Assembly (NCBI RefSeq): GCF_000022205.1
Contig: NC_012029.1
Span: forward strand, 806,001 to 870,000
Direction: 5' to 3'
Length of the DNA: 64,000 nucleotides
DNA from: Halorubrum lacusprofundi ATCC 49239
GTDB lineage: Archaea; Halobacteriota; Halobacteria; Halobacteriales; Haloferacaceae
Shown here: piece after piece, positions 33,017 through 41,583 of the stretch
How positions within the stretch are numbered: the stretch's first letter is position 1
Layout of the letters: each line of letters begins with the position of its first letter
Made by a program: the position numbers and the translations under genes
The notes under the pieces: model-generated
Seen by the model: the letters and a program-made list of their open reading frames with translations, nothing else
The model's database searches: none
Told to the model about the DNA's origin: nothing

Positions 33017-34800
33017 ACCCGATCCTCACCTCACTTCCGCCGTACGTCGTACTCGCGGCGGCGGCGTTCCTCGTCCTCGGCCTCCCGCGCCGCGCCGGTC
33101 ACGCGGCGGCCGCGCTGGCGACGGCGTTCACGTTCGCGCAGGCGGTGCTGCTCGGCGACGGCGGCACGGGCGCGTACGTCGCGACGCAGCTGTTCGGCTT
33201 CGACGTGATCCTGTTCAACGTCGATCAGTTCTCGTTGCTGATGGGGGTCGTCGTCGGCTTCCTCGCGACGGCGGCGGTGCTGTACGCGTACGGCACCGAG
33301 GCACCGAAGTGGGTGACCGCGTTCGCGCTGATCTACGTCTCATCGACGGTCGGGACGATCTACGCCGGCGACTGGCTCACGCTGATCTTCTTCTGGGAGC
33401 TGATGGCCGTCACCTCGACGCTACTGGTGTGGCAGTACGGCGGGAAAGCAGTGCGGGCCGGCTACCGCTACGCCCTGTTCCACGGGATCGGCGGGACGTT
33501 CCTGCTCGGGGCGGTCGTCGTCCACGGCGCATCGATGCTCGGGAGCGTGCCGGCCGGCGAGATCTTCTTGTTCTCGTCGACAACCGGGATCCACGCCTCC
33601 GCGACGCTGCTCGCGGCGATCGGGATCGGCGTCAACTGCGGGTTTATCTTCCTGCACACGTGGCTGCCGGACACCTACCCGCGCCCGCACGTCGCGGCGT
33701 CGGTGTTCCTCTCGGTGTTCACGACGAAGACCGCGGTGTACGTGATGTACCGCGCGTTCCCCGAGGGCGGCATGTGGCTCGCGTACCTCGGCGGGTTCAT
33801 GGCGGTCTACGGCGCGTTCTTCGCGCTGCTGCAGTACGACCCGCGTCGCCTGCTATCGTACCACATTCAGGCGCAGGTCGGCTACATGCTGGCGGGGCTC
33901 GGACTCGCGACGGCCGTCGGTGACTTCGCCGTCACCGGCGGGTTCGCGCACCTGTTCAACAACGTTCTCTACAAGAGCCTCCTGTTCATGGCGGTCGGCG
34001 TCGTGATCTACCGGACCGGCGTCGAGGACATCAGGGACATGGGCGGGCTCTGGCGGGTGATGCCGGTCACCTTCCTCGTGTACCTCGTCGGTGCGGCGTC
34101 GATTACGGCCGTTCCGGGCTTTAACGGATTCATCTCGAAGGGGATGGTGATCGACTCCGCCCACGAGATCCACAACTTCGAGCTGCTGTTCGGCGAGGGG
34201 CTACTCTGGTGGCTACTCATCCTCGGCGGCGTGGGGACGTTCATGTCGTTCATCAAGCTCGGCTACTACATGTTCTTCCACGGGTCGGCGACGCTGTCAC
34301 CGAAGGACGCAACGCGGTTCCAGACCGTCGGGATGGTGCTGGCGGGCGGCGCGTGCGTCTTCTTCGGCACGCCGTTCACCTACGGCTACCTCGTCGAGCT
34401 GATGCCGTTCACGGCCGAGGTCGCGCCGGAACTGCATCCCTACAGCACGAGCCACCTGACCGAGAGCGCCGCGCTGCTCGTGGCCGGCTTCGTCGGCTTC
34501 TTCGCGCTGAAGCGCCCGCTCGGCTGGCTCGCCCACCACATGCGCGACGTCGACGCCGTGACGTACCCCGCCGCGTTCTACCTCGCTCGCGGGTCGGTCT
34601 GGGGCGTCACCGAACTGTGGGCCGCCGTCGACCGCGCGGTGATGAACGCGATCGCGGCCGTCGAGTGGACCGCGATGCACCCGCGGGAGGCGCTCGGGCG
34701 CGCGGGCGTCGACGTCGAGATCCGAACCGGTATCGGCCGGAGCGTCCTCTTCCTGACGCTCGCCGCGGGAGTCGCGCTGTTCGTGTTCGTGCTCGGCTAG
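33013..34800 (+). CDS. Mrp antiporter D/A-type (NuoL-like) subunit, third copy lacking the TM7 lysine
   Basis: The 595-residue protein begins with GTG. LIFFWELMAVTSTLLVW carries the TM5 Glu, and GIGVNCGFIFLHTWLPDTYPRPH aligns with the TM7 loop of the other two copies, but the lysine position (GVK) is Asn (GVN). VFTTKTAVYVMYRAF has a Lys in the next helix. TM8 Gln/His region LLSYHIQAQVGYMLAGL and a C-terminal membrane helix (SVLFLTLAAGVALFVFVLG) are visible. It is the last gene of the nine-gene operon. The Asn substitution suggests an altered ion path. Confidence 0.9.
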   Translation: MNPILTSLPPYVVLAAAAFLVLGLPRRAGHAAAALATAFTFAQAVLLGDGGTGAYVATQLFGFDVILFNVDQFSLLMGVVVGFLATAAVLYAYGTEAPKWVTAFALIYVSSTVGTIYAGDWLTLIFFWELMAVTSTLLVWQYGGKAVRAGYRYALFHGIGGTFLLGAVVVHGASMLGSVPAGEIFLFSSTTGIHASATLLAAIGIGVNCGFIFLHTWLPDTYPRPHVAASVFLSVFTTKTAVYVMYRAFPEGGMWLAYLGGFMAVYGAFFALLQYDPRRLLSYHIQAQVGYMLAGLGLATAVGDFAVTGGFAHLFNNVLYKSLLFMAVGVVIYRTGVEDIRDMGGLWRVMPVTFLVYLVGAASITAVPGFNGFISKGMVIDSAHEIHNFELLFGEGLLWWLLILGGVGTFMSFIKLGYYMFFHGSATLSPKDATRFQTVGMVLAGGACVFFGTPFTYGYLVELMPFTAEVAPELHPYSTSHLTESAALLVAGFVGFFALKRPLGWLAHHMRDVDAVTYPAAFYLARGSVWGVTELWAAVDRAVMNAIAAVEWTAMHPREALGRAGVDVEIRTGIGRSVLFLTLAAGVALFVFVLG

Positions 34801-34926
34801 CGCGGCACGAGTTTATAAGTGATCGACGACCTCTCGTCGCCGACCGCGTTCGGTAGCGAACGCATTTATAAAGGTGGCTTCGATCGGACCCGTGAGTTCT
34901 TATTCCCCGAGCGGTGACGGACGGCC

Positions 34927-36375
34927 ATGTTCACGGAGCGGTCCGACCTCGTCGCGGACGACGACCCGGTTCGGGGCTACGGCGTCGCGGTGACGCCCGG
35001 CCGGGAGGGCCCGCTCGTGTTCGTCGCGGGCTACGGGGAGCCCAATCGGCTATACGCCCGCGACGGCGACCGCTTCGTCGACACGGCTTGCGGCATCGTC
35101 GCCGACGGAACCCGACACGGGATGGGCGTGTGCGCGGCCGACCTCGACGCTGACGGCTGCGAGGAAGTGTACGTCCACAACTGTACCAAGGGCGTCGACG
35201 GCGGCGGCGACCCGGACCTCCTTTTAAGCCGGCTCGAATCTGAACGGTACCGCTGGACCGACCTGTTCGCACTCGATGTGAACGCCGATCGGCTCGACGT
35301 GCGCGCCGGGCGGTCGGTCGCCGCGCTCGACCGCCTCGGAACCGGCCGCTACGGCGTCGCCGTCTCCGGGTACGCTGCCCCCCTCGCCTTCTACGAAGTC
35401 GGCGACGACGGCGAGATCACGGACATGGCCGACGCGGTCGGGCTGGAGGTCGACGGGGGGTGTCGGTCGCTGCTCGCGGTCCCGCACTGTTCGGGCGAGG
35501 GCGATTTGTTCGCGGGCGTTGAGCGCGGGCCGAACCGGCTGTTTCGGAACGACGGCGGCCACTACGACCGGGCCGACAGCGGCGCGGCACTCTCGGACCC
35601 GGCCGGCGACACGCGGGGGGCCGCCCTCGTCGACGAGGGCGGTCGGTTCGCGTTCGTAGTCGGTAACGAGGACGGGTCGAACCGCCTCCTCCGCCGAGCC
35701 CCCGGTGGCGGGTTCGTCGACGCGGCACCGCCCGCACTCCGCGACACCGGGCGCGTCCGGACCGTCGTGGCCGCCGACTTCGACAACGACGGCCGCGAGG
35801 AGCTGTTCTTCAACGCCTCGGGAGAGCAAAACCGGCTCTTCGCTCGCGTCGCTGAGAGCGGTGACGACCCGTGCTGGCGTCGCATCGACCTCGGACCGGC
35901 CGCCGAGCCGGACGGCTTCGGGACCGGCGCGGTCGCGGCCGACATCGACGGGGACGGTATCCTCGAACTGATCGTCGTCCACGGCGAGGTCGCAGCCCAA
36001 CCGATTTCGGTGTACAAGGACCCGACTGCGGCGGCTGCCGGGTGGCTCCGCGTCAGACCGACCACGCGCCACGGGGCACCCGCCAGGGGGGCGGTGGTCC
36101 GGCTCGAAACGACCGGGGGCGTCCAGCGCCGCACGGTCGACGCCGGCGGCGGTTGCCTCTGTCAGACGGAACCAGTGGCGCACTTCGGACTCGGGGGAGC
36201 GACCCCGGTCCGCGTCGACATCCGGTGGCCGGACGGGCGCGAGCGGACCCTGACCGACCCAACGGCGAACGAGGAGATCGCGGTCGAACACCCCTCGCGG
36301 ACTGCAGCGCCGACCGGGAGGCGACGGGGTGGAGGAGAAATCGAAGGAGATGGCGGCCACTCCGTCGGGCGGTGA
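34927..36375 (+). CDS. Cytoplasmic FG-GAP/VCBS propeller protein with ASPIC/UnbV C-terminal domain
   Basis: The 482-residue protein has at least three calcium-loop-like repeats (DLDADGCEEVYV, DFDNDGREELFFN, DIDGDGILELIVV), each following an alternating beta pattern, indicating a beta propeller. Residues about 375-455 match ASPIC/UnbV (GWLRVRPTTRHGAPARGAVVRL, VAHFGLGGATPVRVDIRWPDG). Most such proteins are secreted, but here the start MFTERSDLVADDDPV has no signal peptide or lipobox. TTCTTATTCC is centred 26 nt upstream, supporting this ATG. The 126-bp spacer to the Mrp operon contains TTTATAAG and ATTTATAAA motifs. Confidence 0.8.
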   Translation: MFTERSDLVADDDPVRGYGVAVTPGREGPLVFVAGYGEPNRLYARDGDRFVDTACGIVADGTRHGMGVCAADLDADGCEEVYVHNCTKGVDGGGDPDLLLSRLESERYRWTDLFALDVNADRLDVRAGRSVAALDRLGTGRYGVAVSGYAAPLAFYEVGDDGEITDMADAVGLEVDGGCRSLLAVPHCSGEGDLFAGVERGPNRLFRNDGGHYDRADSGAALSDPAGDTRGAALVDEGGRFAFVVGNEDGSNRLLRRAPGGGFVDAAPPALRDTGRVRTVVAADFDNDGREELFFNASGEQNRLFARVAESGDDPCWRRIDLGPAAEPDGFGTGAVAADIDGDGILELIVVHGEVAAQPISVYKDPTAAAAGWLRVRPTTRHGAPARGAVVRLETTGGVQRRTVDAGGGCLCQTEPVAHFGLGGATPVRVDIRWPDGRERTLTDPTANEEIAVEHPSRTAAPTGRRRGGGEIEGDGGHSVGR

Positions 36376-36442
36376 GACTGAGTCGCACGGCCAGAACTGC
36401 CGCCCTTCGCGGGTTCAAGTGTCCGGAGGCGTACGGACGGGT

Positions 36443-36643
36443 ATGGTAGATCCGACGTCCGACCTCGAGGAAGATATCGATGAGGAATCCGCACCGCGCT
36501 GTGTGACCTGTAGCGAGCCAGCGCTGGGCACTGGTCGCCGAACCGTCACGTGGGTCGACGGCGACGATGCGGTGCATCGACACTTCTGCTCGCAGACCTG
36601 TCGAGCCGAGTGGACAGACGAGCGGCCCTCGGCGGGGAGCTGA
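36443..36643 (+). CDS. Small zinc-ribbon-like protein (TRASH/DUF7576-like)
   Basis: The 66-residue acidic protein has CVTC near the N-terminus and a FCSQTC pair at the C-terminus, with a His (VHRHFC), giving a CxxC...CxxxC zinc site. The pattern FCSQTCRAEW is typical of TRASH-like treble-clef domains, used in metal sensing or protein contacts. The ATG at 36443 is the first Met giving an acidic start (MVDPTSDLEEDIDEE). It stands alone between the propeller gene and SBDS. Confidence 0.75.
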   Translation: MVDPTSDLEEDIDEESAPRCVTCSEPALGTGRRTVTWVDGDDAVHRHFCSQTCRAEWTDERPSAGS

Positions 36644-36726
36644 CCGGAGGGGTAGACCGGACTGAATGGTCGAGGTTGCGGCGCGTCGCGGGAGGCTTTT
36701 TCACGACGGGGGTGGTACCGTTCAGT

Positions 36727-37452
36727 ATGATTTCGCTCGACGAGGCCGTGACGGCCCGATTGGAGTCACACGGCGAACGGTTCGAGGTGCTGATCGACCC
36801 CGACGCCGCGCTCGCGATGAAACGGGGCGAGTTCGAGGGCAACCTGGAAGACGTGATCGCCGCCGAGGACGTGTTCGAGAACGCCTCGCGGGGCGATCGC
36901 CCGGCCGAAGAAGACCTAGAGACCGTGTTCGGCACGACCGACCCGCTGGAGATCATTCCCGAGGTCGTCGAGCGCGGGGAGATCCAGATCACCGCCGAGC
37001 AGCGCGAGGAAATGATGGAACGCAAGCACAATCAGCTTGTCACCACCATCACGCGCAACGCGGTGAACCCGCAGATGGATGACTCGCCGCACCCGCCCGA
37101 ACGCATCGAGCGCGCCTTAGAGGAGGCGGGTTTCCAGATCGATCCGATGGAGCCGGTCGAGAATCAGGTCGACGACGCGCTCGAGGCGCTCCGCCCGGTG
37201 ATACCGATCCGTTTCGAGGAAGTGACGATGGCGGTCCAGCTCCCCGCCGACTACGCGGGATCCGGGCAGGCCCAGATCCGAGAATTCGGCGATCTGGAAC
37301 GCGAGGAGTGGCAGAACGACGGATCGTGGGTGGGCGTCCTCACCTTCCCCGCCGGACTTCAAAACGACCTGTACGATCTCGTCAACGAGGTCACGTCCGG
37401 CGAGGGCGACGCTCGCGTGATCAAGGACAAAGACGAGCTACGGACGCGGTAG
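36727..37452 (+). CDS. sdo1: Ribosome assembly factor SBDS (SDO1)
   Basis: The 241-residue protein matches archaeal SBDS. Domain 1 is SLDEAVTARLESHGERFEVLIDPDAALAMKRG, the middle helical domain includes ITAEQREEMMERKHNQLVTTITRNAVNP and ERIERALEEAGF, and domain 3 is VIPIRFEEVTMAVQLP with GQAQIREFGDLEREEWQNDGSWV. SBDS acts with EF-2-like GTPases to release aIF6 from the 50S subunit, and the aIF6 gene is also in this window. The start ATG is decided by family alignment. Confidence 0.95.
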   Translation: MISLDEAVTARLESHGERFEVLIDPDAALAMKRGEFEGNLEDVIAAEDVFENASRGDRPAEEDLETVFGTTDPLEIIPEVVERGEIQITAEQREEMMERKHNQLVTTITRNAVNPQMDDSPHPPERIERALEEAGFQIDPMEPVENQVDDALEALRPVIPIRFEEVTMAVQLPADYAGSGQAQIREFGDLEREEWQNDGSWVGVLTFPAGLQNDLYDLVNEVTSGEGDARVIKDKDELRTR

Positions 37453-37549
37453 GGCGTCGACAGCGCCGCGCTTGGCCACCGGTCTCGCCCGATCGCGATA
37501 CGTGCCGCGGCCGGGAGCTTCATACCCAGACGCGGGCTTCTTTCTCGTC

Positions 37550-38080
37550 ATGCACGAGCGTGCGGCGGAGTTCTCGGAGCGGGCGCGGGAGCGACACGGC
37601 GTCGACCTCGACGTGCTGGAGTTCGACGCCGGCACGGAGACGGCGGCCGCGGCCGCCGACGCCGTCGGATGTGACACCGCGGCGATCGCCTCCACCATCG
37701 TGGTGTCGCTCTCGGGCGGGGAGGCCGGAGCCGACGAAGAGGCCGGAGCCGACGAAGAGGCCGGAGCCGACGAGGACCGGCTCGTCGCGGCGATCACGAG
37801 CGGCGCGAACCGGCTCGATCTGGACGCGGTCGCGGAGCGGTTCGGCGCAGCCTCAGCCGCGATGGCAGACCCGGAGCGGATCCGCGAGGTCGTCGGCTGG
37901 AGCATCGGCGGCGTGCCGCCGATCGGTCACGACGCCTCGATCCCGACCGTTTTCGATCCGACGCTTACCGGATACGACACGGTCTACGGCGCGGCGGGGA
38001 CGCCGAGTGCGGTGTTCGAGACTGATCCGGAGACGCTCGTCAACCTCGCCGAGGCGACGGTCGTCGATCTCACCGAATAA
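37550..38080 (+). CDS. YbaK/EbsC-family aminoacyl-tRNA deacylase-like protein
   Basis: The 176-residue protein has the YbaK fold: STIVVSLSGG, later GANRLDLDAVAERFGAASAAMADPERIREVVGWSIGGVPPIGHD and TLTGYDTVYGAAGTPSAVFETDPETLVNLAEATVVDL. The lysine usually found after the first strand (KSxVF) is not clear here; TAAIAST precedes the strand instead, so deacylase activity is uncertain. Between two strands it carries three tandem hexapeptides (EAGADE type). I chose ATG 37550 (MHERAAEF) because upstream in-frame codons are basic and non-conserved. Confidence 0.82.
   Translation: MHERAAEFSERARERHGVDLDVLEFDAGTETAAAAADAVGCDTAAIASTIVVSLSGGEAGADEEAGADEEAGADEDRLVAAITSGANRLDLDAVAERFGAASAAMADPERIREVVGWSIGGVPPIGHDASIPTVFDPTLTGYDTVYGAAGTPSAVFETDPETLVNLAEATVVDLTE
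37721..37774 (+). repeat. Three 18-bp tandem repeats inside the YbaK-like gene
   Basis: The unit GAGGCCGGAGCCGACGAA occurs three times in direct succession (37721-37738, 37739-37756, and 37757-37774 with a final G). It encodes E-A-G-A-D-E three times in a surface loop. Unit length is a multiple of three, so copy-number change would keep the frame. Confidence 0.9.
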
Positions 38081-38095
38081 ATGAGAGCGTCTGCC

Positions 38096-38204
38096 CCAAA
38101 TGGTGACACCGAGTTGTTAATCGGGGACGCTCTCGACGCCCATTTTATTAATTCGGGGTTATGAAATAACAACATTTTTCTGTTAATCAGCGGTATCGAT
38201 AGAT
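38096..38204 (+). promoter_or_regulatory. AT-rich promoter/operator region of the metal importer operon
   Basis: This region is much richer in A+T than its surroundings. It contains three TTAAT cores in related contexts (GTTGTTAATCGGGG at about 38113-38126, TTATTAATTCGGGG at about 38145-38158, CTGTTAATCAGCGG at about 38180-38193). It also has a perfect inverted repeat GTTAT-GAA-ATAAC at 38158-38170. CATTTTTC, about 27 nt before the ATG at 38205, can serve as TATA box. The palindrome just upstream of that box is in place for a metal-dependent regulator. That role is inference. Confidence 0.5.
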
Positions 38205-39218
38205 ATGACTCACTCACGGCGGTCGGTGCTGCGTCGCGGCGCCGGTCTCGCGGTCGCGGGAACGGCGGCGTCGTTAGCCGGCTGTTCCGGCACCACAAAC
38301 GGCGGATCCGGTGGGTTCGACGCCGGCTACGCCGCCTTCTTCACCCTCAATGACTGGGCGAATCAGGTCGCGGGCGACCACGCGAGCTTCGAGGACCCGG
38401 TCGACGTGGGGCAGCTCGGTCACGGCTGGACGCCGGACGGGAACCTCGCTGTAGACGTCGCCTCCACCGACGCGTTCGTCTACCTCGACAGCTCGGAGTT
38501 CTCGTGGGCGCAGGATCTGGCCGCGACGCTGGAGGACGATTACGACACGGTCGCCGTGATCGACGGGCTCGCCGGGCTGGAAGAGGACCTCCTTGAGTGG
38601 GACCATAGCCACGACGAAGAGGAGGAAGACGCCCACGACGACGAAGACAGCCCCGACGACGAAGACGGCCCCGACAGAGGGCAGTACGACCCCCATGTCT
38701 GGGTCGATCCGGTGCTTGCCGCCGATGTCGTCGACACCATCGCGGCAGGGCTCGGCGAGGCGGACCCGGACAACGCCGACGACTACGCCGACAACGCCGC
38801 CGCCTACGCCGAGGATCTCGACGCGATCGACGATGCCTTCGAGTCAATCGCCGAGAACGCCGAGCGCGGCGTGGCGGTCATGGCGGGCCACAACTCCTTT
38901 CAGTACCTAGAGGCGCGCTACGGGTTCCGGCTCCACTCGCCGGTCGGCGTCTCGCCGCAAAACGAGCCGACGCAAAGCGAGATCGCCGACACGATCGAAC
39001 TCGTGAACACGGAGGGGATCGACGCGGTGTTGTACGACCGCTTCGAGTCGCCCAGGCTCGCCGAGTCGATCGTCGAGAACAGCGATGCCACCGAGGCGGT
39101 CCCCGTCACGCCGGCCGGGGGGACGACCCGTGAGTGGAACGACGCCGGGTACGGCTATCTCGAACAGATGACCGAGATCAACGTCCCCGCCTTCGAGCGG
39201 GCATTCGACGCGCAGTGA
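38205..39218 (+). CDS. Zinc/manganese ABC transporter substrate-binding lipoprotein (ZnuA-like)
   Basis: The 337-residue protein has a Tat signal (SRRSVLRRGAG) with lipobox LAGC, so it is exported folded and anchored to lipid. The cluster A-I family His and Asp ligands lie around GQLGHGW, PHVWVDP, GHNSFQYLEARYGF and the late YDRFESPR. A His/Asp/Glu loop (SHDEEEEDAHDDED) sits between the first ligands, as is common in ZnuA. It delivers zinc or manganese to the downstream permease. The two downstream genes encode the ATPase and permease; the ATPase gene starts 97 nt later with its own possible start region. Confidence 0.9.
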   Translation: MTHSRRSVLRRGAGLAVAGTAASLAGCSGTTNGGSGGFDAGYAAFFTLNDWANQVAGDHASFEDPVDVGQLGHGWTPDGNLAVDVASTDAFVYLDSSEFSWAQDLAATLEDDYDTVAVIDGLAGLEEDLLEWDHSHDEEEEDAHDDEDSPDDEDGPDRGQYDPHVWVDPVLAADVVDTIAAGLGEADPDNADDYADNAAAYAEDLDAIDDAFESIAENAERGVAVMAGHNSFQYLEARYGFRLHSPVGVSPQNEPTQSEIADTIELVNTEGIDAVLYDRFESPRLAESIVENSDATEAVPVTPAGGTTREWNDAGYGYLEQMTEINVPAFERAFDAQ

Positions 39219-39315
39219 TCAGTGCGGTCACCGACTCGTCGGGCGACCGCTCCGACGACAGCGACGACGGACTAAAAGAGCTAAACGTGCGGACAACCCA
39301 GATCGGACACACGCA

Positions 39316-40056
39316 GTGACCGTAATTGTCGATCTCGACGGCGTGACGTTCTCCTACGGCGACACGGTCGCCGTGAGCAACGTCTCTCTGACGGTCGAGG
39401 AGGGTGATTTCCTCGGGCTCGTCGGGCCGAACGGCTCCGGGAAGACCACCCTGCTTCACCTCATGCTCGGGCTCCACGAGCCCGACGAGGGATCCATTGA
39501 GCTGTTCGGCCGCCCGGTCGACGAGTTCGACGACGGCGGTCGGATCGGCTACGTCTCCCAGAAGGCAACGAGCCGGGGCGGCGCGATGCCGGTCACCGTC
39601 CGCGAGTGCGTCACCATGGGCCGGTTCGCGCGCGCCGGCCGAGGGCGGCTCTCCGCGGCCGACCGTGCCGCTGTCGCCGACGCGATCGAGACGGTCGGCA
39701 TCGGCGAACTCGCCGACCGACTCGTCTCGGAGCTGTCCGGCGGCCAGAAACAGCGAGCATACATCGCGCGTGCCTTGGCGAGCGACGCAGATCTACTCGC
39801 GCTCGACGAGCCGACCGTCGGCGTCGACGCCGAGTCGCGCGACGCCTTCTACGCCCTCCTCGACGAGCTGAACGACGAGGGGATCACCATCATCCTCATC
39901 GAACACGACATCGGCGTCGTCACCGACCGCGCGAACCGCATCGCCTGTATCAACACCGAGCTGTACCACCACGGAGACACCGAGTCGTTCGTCGAGAGCG
40001 ACGCCCTCGCGGAGGCGTACGGCACCACGGGACAGGTCGTCCACCACCACCACTGA
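39316..40056 (+). CDS. Zinc/manganese ABC transporter ATP-binding protein (ZnuC-like)
   Basis: The 246-residue ATPase starts with GTG. Walker A is GPNGSGKTTLL, the signature LSGGQKQR, Walker B DLLALDEPT and H-loop EHDI. The protein ends VVHHHH, a natural run of four histidines at the C-terminus that could bind the transported metal. Its stop overlaps the permease ATG (TGATG). The set is typical of class A-I metal importers. Confidence 0.92.
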   Translation: MTVIVDLDGVTFSYGDTVAVSNVSLTVEEGDFLGLVGPNGSGKTTLLHLMLGLHEPDEGSIELFGRPVDEFDDGGRIGYVSQKATSRGGAMPVTVRECVTMGRFARAGRGRLSAADRAAVADAIETVGIGELADRLVSELSGGQKQRAYIARALASDADLLALDEPTVGVDAESRDAFYALLDELNDEGITIILIEHDIGVVTDRANRIACINTELYHHGDTESFVESDALAEAYGTTGQVVHHHH

Positions 40057-41114
40057 TGAGCGGGGAATCAGCCGCCGACACGAAAAATCGCCCGCGCCCC
40101 GACCGTGGCCTCCGCCGAACCGCCGAACTCGTCGGAATCGCGATCACGGCCGTCGTCGCGGCCGTCATGCTCGGATTCGTTCTGCTCTACTGGGCGCAGG
40201 ACCTCCCGGTAGCGAGCGAACTGTACGCCGCGTTCCGCTCGTTCGGACGCGGGATGGACGCCGCGTTCGGCACGAATGTGTTCCGGCACCCGATCATGTG
40301 GCAGTCGATGGCGGTCGGCGTGCTCGTCGGGGTCGTCGCTCCGCTGGTCGGTTCCTTCCTCGTCCACCGCGAGATGGCGCTGATCGGCGAGACGCTCGCG
40401 CACACCGCATTCGCCGGCGTCGCGATCGGCATCCTCGTCACGTCTTCGACCGGGTGGAACGGTTCGCTGCTGCTCGTCGCGCTCGCGGTCGGGATCCTCG
40501 GCGCGCTTGTAGTCCAGTGGCTTACCGAGCGCACTGACGCCTACGGGGACGTGCCGATCGCGATCATGCTCAGCGGGAGCTTCGCGGTCGGAACCCTGAT
40601 CATCAGCTACGGTGACGGACTCACCGGGGTCAACATTCAGGGATACCTGTTCGGGAACCTCGCGGTCGTCACGCCGGAGGGAGCGCGCCTGATGGGCGCG
40701 CTCTCCCTGATCGTCGTCGCTGGCGTGGCGCTGACGTACAAACAGCTGCTCTTCATCACCTTCGACGAGCAGGCCGCGCGGGTCGCTCAGCTGAACGTCA
40801 CCGGATACAACACCCTGCTCGTGGTGTTGACCGCGGTCGTCGTCGTCGGCGCGATGCAGGTGCTCGGCGTCATCCTCGTCGCCGCGATGCTCGTCGTTCC
40901 GGTCGCGGCCGCCTCCCAGATCGCTCGGAGCTTCCGCGAGACGATGTACCTCGCGGTGATCTTCGGACAGCTGTCGGTGATCGGCGGCTTCGCCGTCTCG
41001 ATCGGCTTCGGACTTCCCTCCGGGGGGTCGATCGTCATCACCGCGATCGCAATCTACCTCGCGAGCATCGTCGGCTCCGGCTTCTCGGTGAAGGCGATCT
41101 CGGCGCACGGGTGA
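40056..41114 (+). CDS. Zinc/manganese ABC transporter permease (ZnuB-like)
   Basis: The 352-residue ABC-3 family protein has eight or nine membrane helices. Family markers are HPIMWQSMAVGVLVGVVAPLVGSFLVHREMALIGETLAH and the coupling region TAFAGVAIGILV, and the C-terminal VPVAAASQIARSFRETMYLAV. A soluble N-terminal 25 residues is polar (SGESAADTKNRPRPDRG). It ends the znuABC-like operon; a 92-nt gap follows before the next gene. Confidence 0.92.
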   Translation: MSGESAADTKNRPRPDRGLRRTAELVGIAITAVVAAVMLGFVLLYWAQDLPVASELYAAFRSFGRGMDAAFGTNVFRHPIMWQSMAVGVLVGVVAPLVGSFLVHREMALIGETLAHTAFAGVAIGILVTSSTGWNGSLLLVALAVGILGALVVQWLTERTDAYGDVPIAIMLSGSFAVGTLIISYGDGLTGVNIQGYLFGNLAVVTPEGARLMGALSLIVVAGVALTYKQLLFITFDEQAARVAQLNVTGYNTLLVVLTAVVVVGAMQVLGVILVAAMLVVPVAAASQIARSFRETMYLAVIFGQLSVIGGFAVSIGFGLPSGGSIVITAIAIYLASIVGSGFSVKAISAHG

Positions 41115-41205
41115 CGGAGGAGGTCGCCGATCTCCCGTGAAGGAACTGCCAGATAATCGGGCCCGCTTTCCACAGACCCTTATGTACCGGTCCCGATCCA
41201 CGGGT

Positions 41206-41490
41206 ATGGGAGAGACAGAAACCTACACGATCACCGGTCCCGACGGTGACGAGGAGTCTTTCGAACTGCCCGCCGGTCTCGTCGACGTGCTCAGCCAGCA
41301 GGGCGAGCAGCCGACCCGCGTCGTCAGCGACGTGGTGGTGCAGGCGATGGCCCAGCAGGCGCACGTGATCGCCCACCACAGCGAGGGCGAGGTCCCGGAC
41401 GACATCGCGGAGATGAACGACACCGCCGCGGAGCTGTTCGAGGAGCGCTTCGGCCAGTCGCTCGAAGACGCGCTCGGTCACTCGCACTGA
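41206..41490 (+). CDS. Conserved acidic haloarchaeal protein, 94 residues
   Basis: The protein starts MGETETYTITGPDGDEESFEL, with a short beta hairpin, then helices: PAGLVDVLSQQGEQPTRVVSDVVVQAMAQQAHVIAHHSEGEVP and a last helix AAELFEERFGQSLEDALGHSH. Composition and codon use are normal for the window. I recognise it as a widespread haloarchaeal hypothetical but not a family with known function. The ATG at 41206 is preferred to 41137, since upstream codons are basic. Confidence 0.75.
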   Translation: MGETETYTITGPDGDEESFELPAGLVDVLSQQGEQPTRVVSDVVVQAMAQQAHVIAHHSEGEVPDDIAEMNDTAAELFEERFGQSLEDALGHSH

Positions 41491-41520
41491 TCGGTCCGAT
41501 CGGTCCGATCGGTCGACACA
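41489..41520 (+). terminator. Possible terminator: three GATCGGTC(C/G) repeats followed by T-rich tract
   Basis: Directly at the stop codon of the 94-residue gene, GATCGGTCC occurs twice and GATCGGTCG once in tandem. ATCGGTCCGAT is self-complementary around one base and the outer GATCGG/CCGATC can pair. TTTCTTTTAT follows after a few bases. A hairpin with a U-rich tail is plausible as a transcript end. Archaeal terminators mainly need the U tract, so the repeat part is weaker evidence. Confidence 0.45.
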
Positions 41521-41583
41521 TTTCTTTTATACTGCAACCCCCTCAGCCGGTCGCTTAAGCCGCCGGAGTGCGTACCCGAAGGC

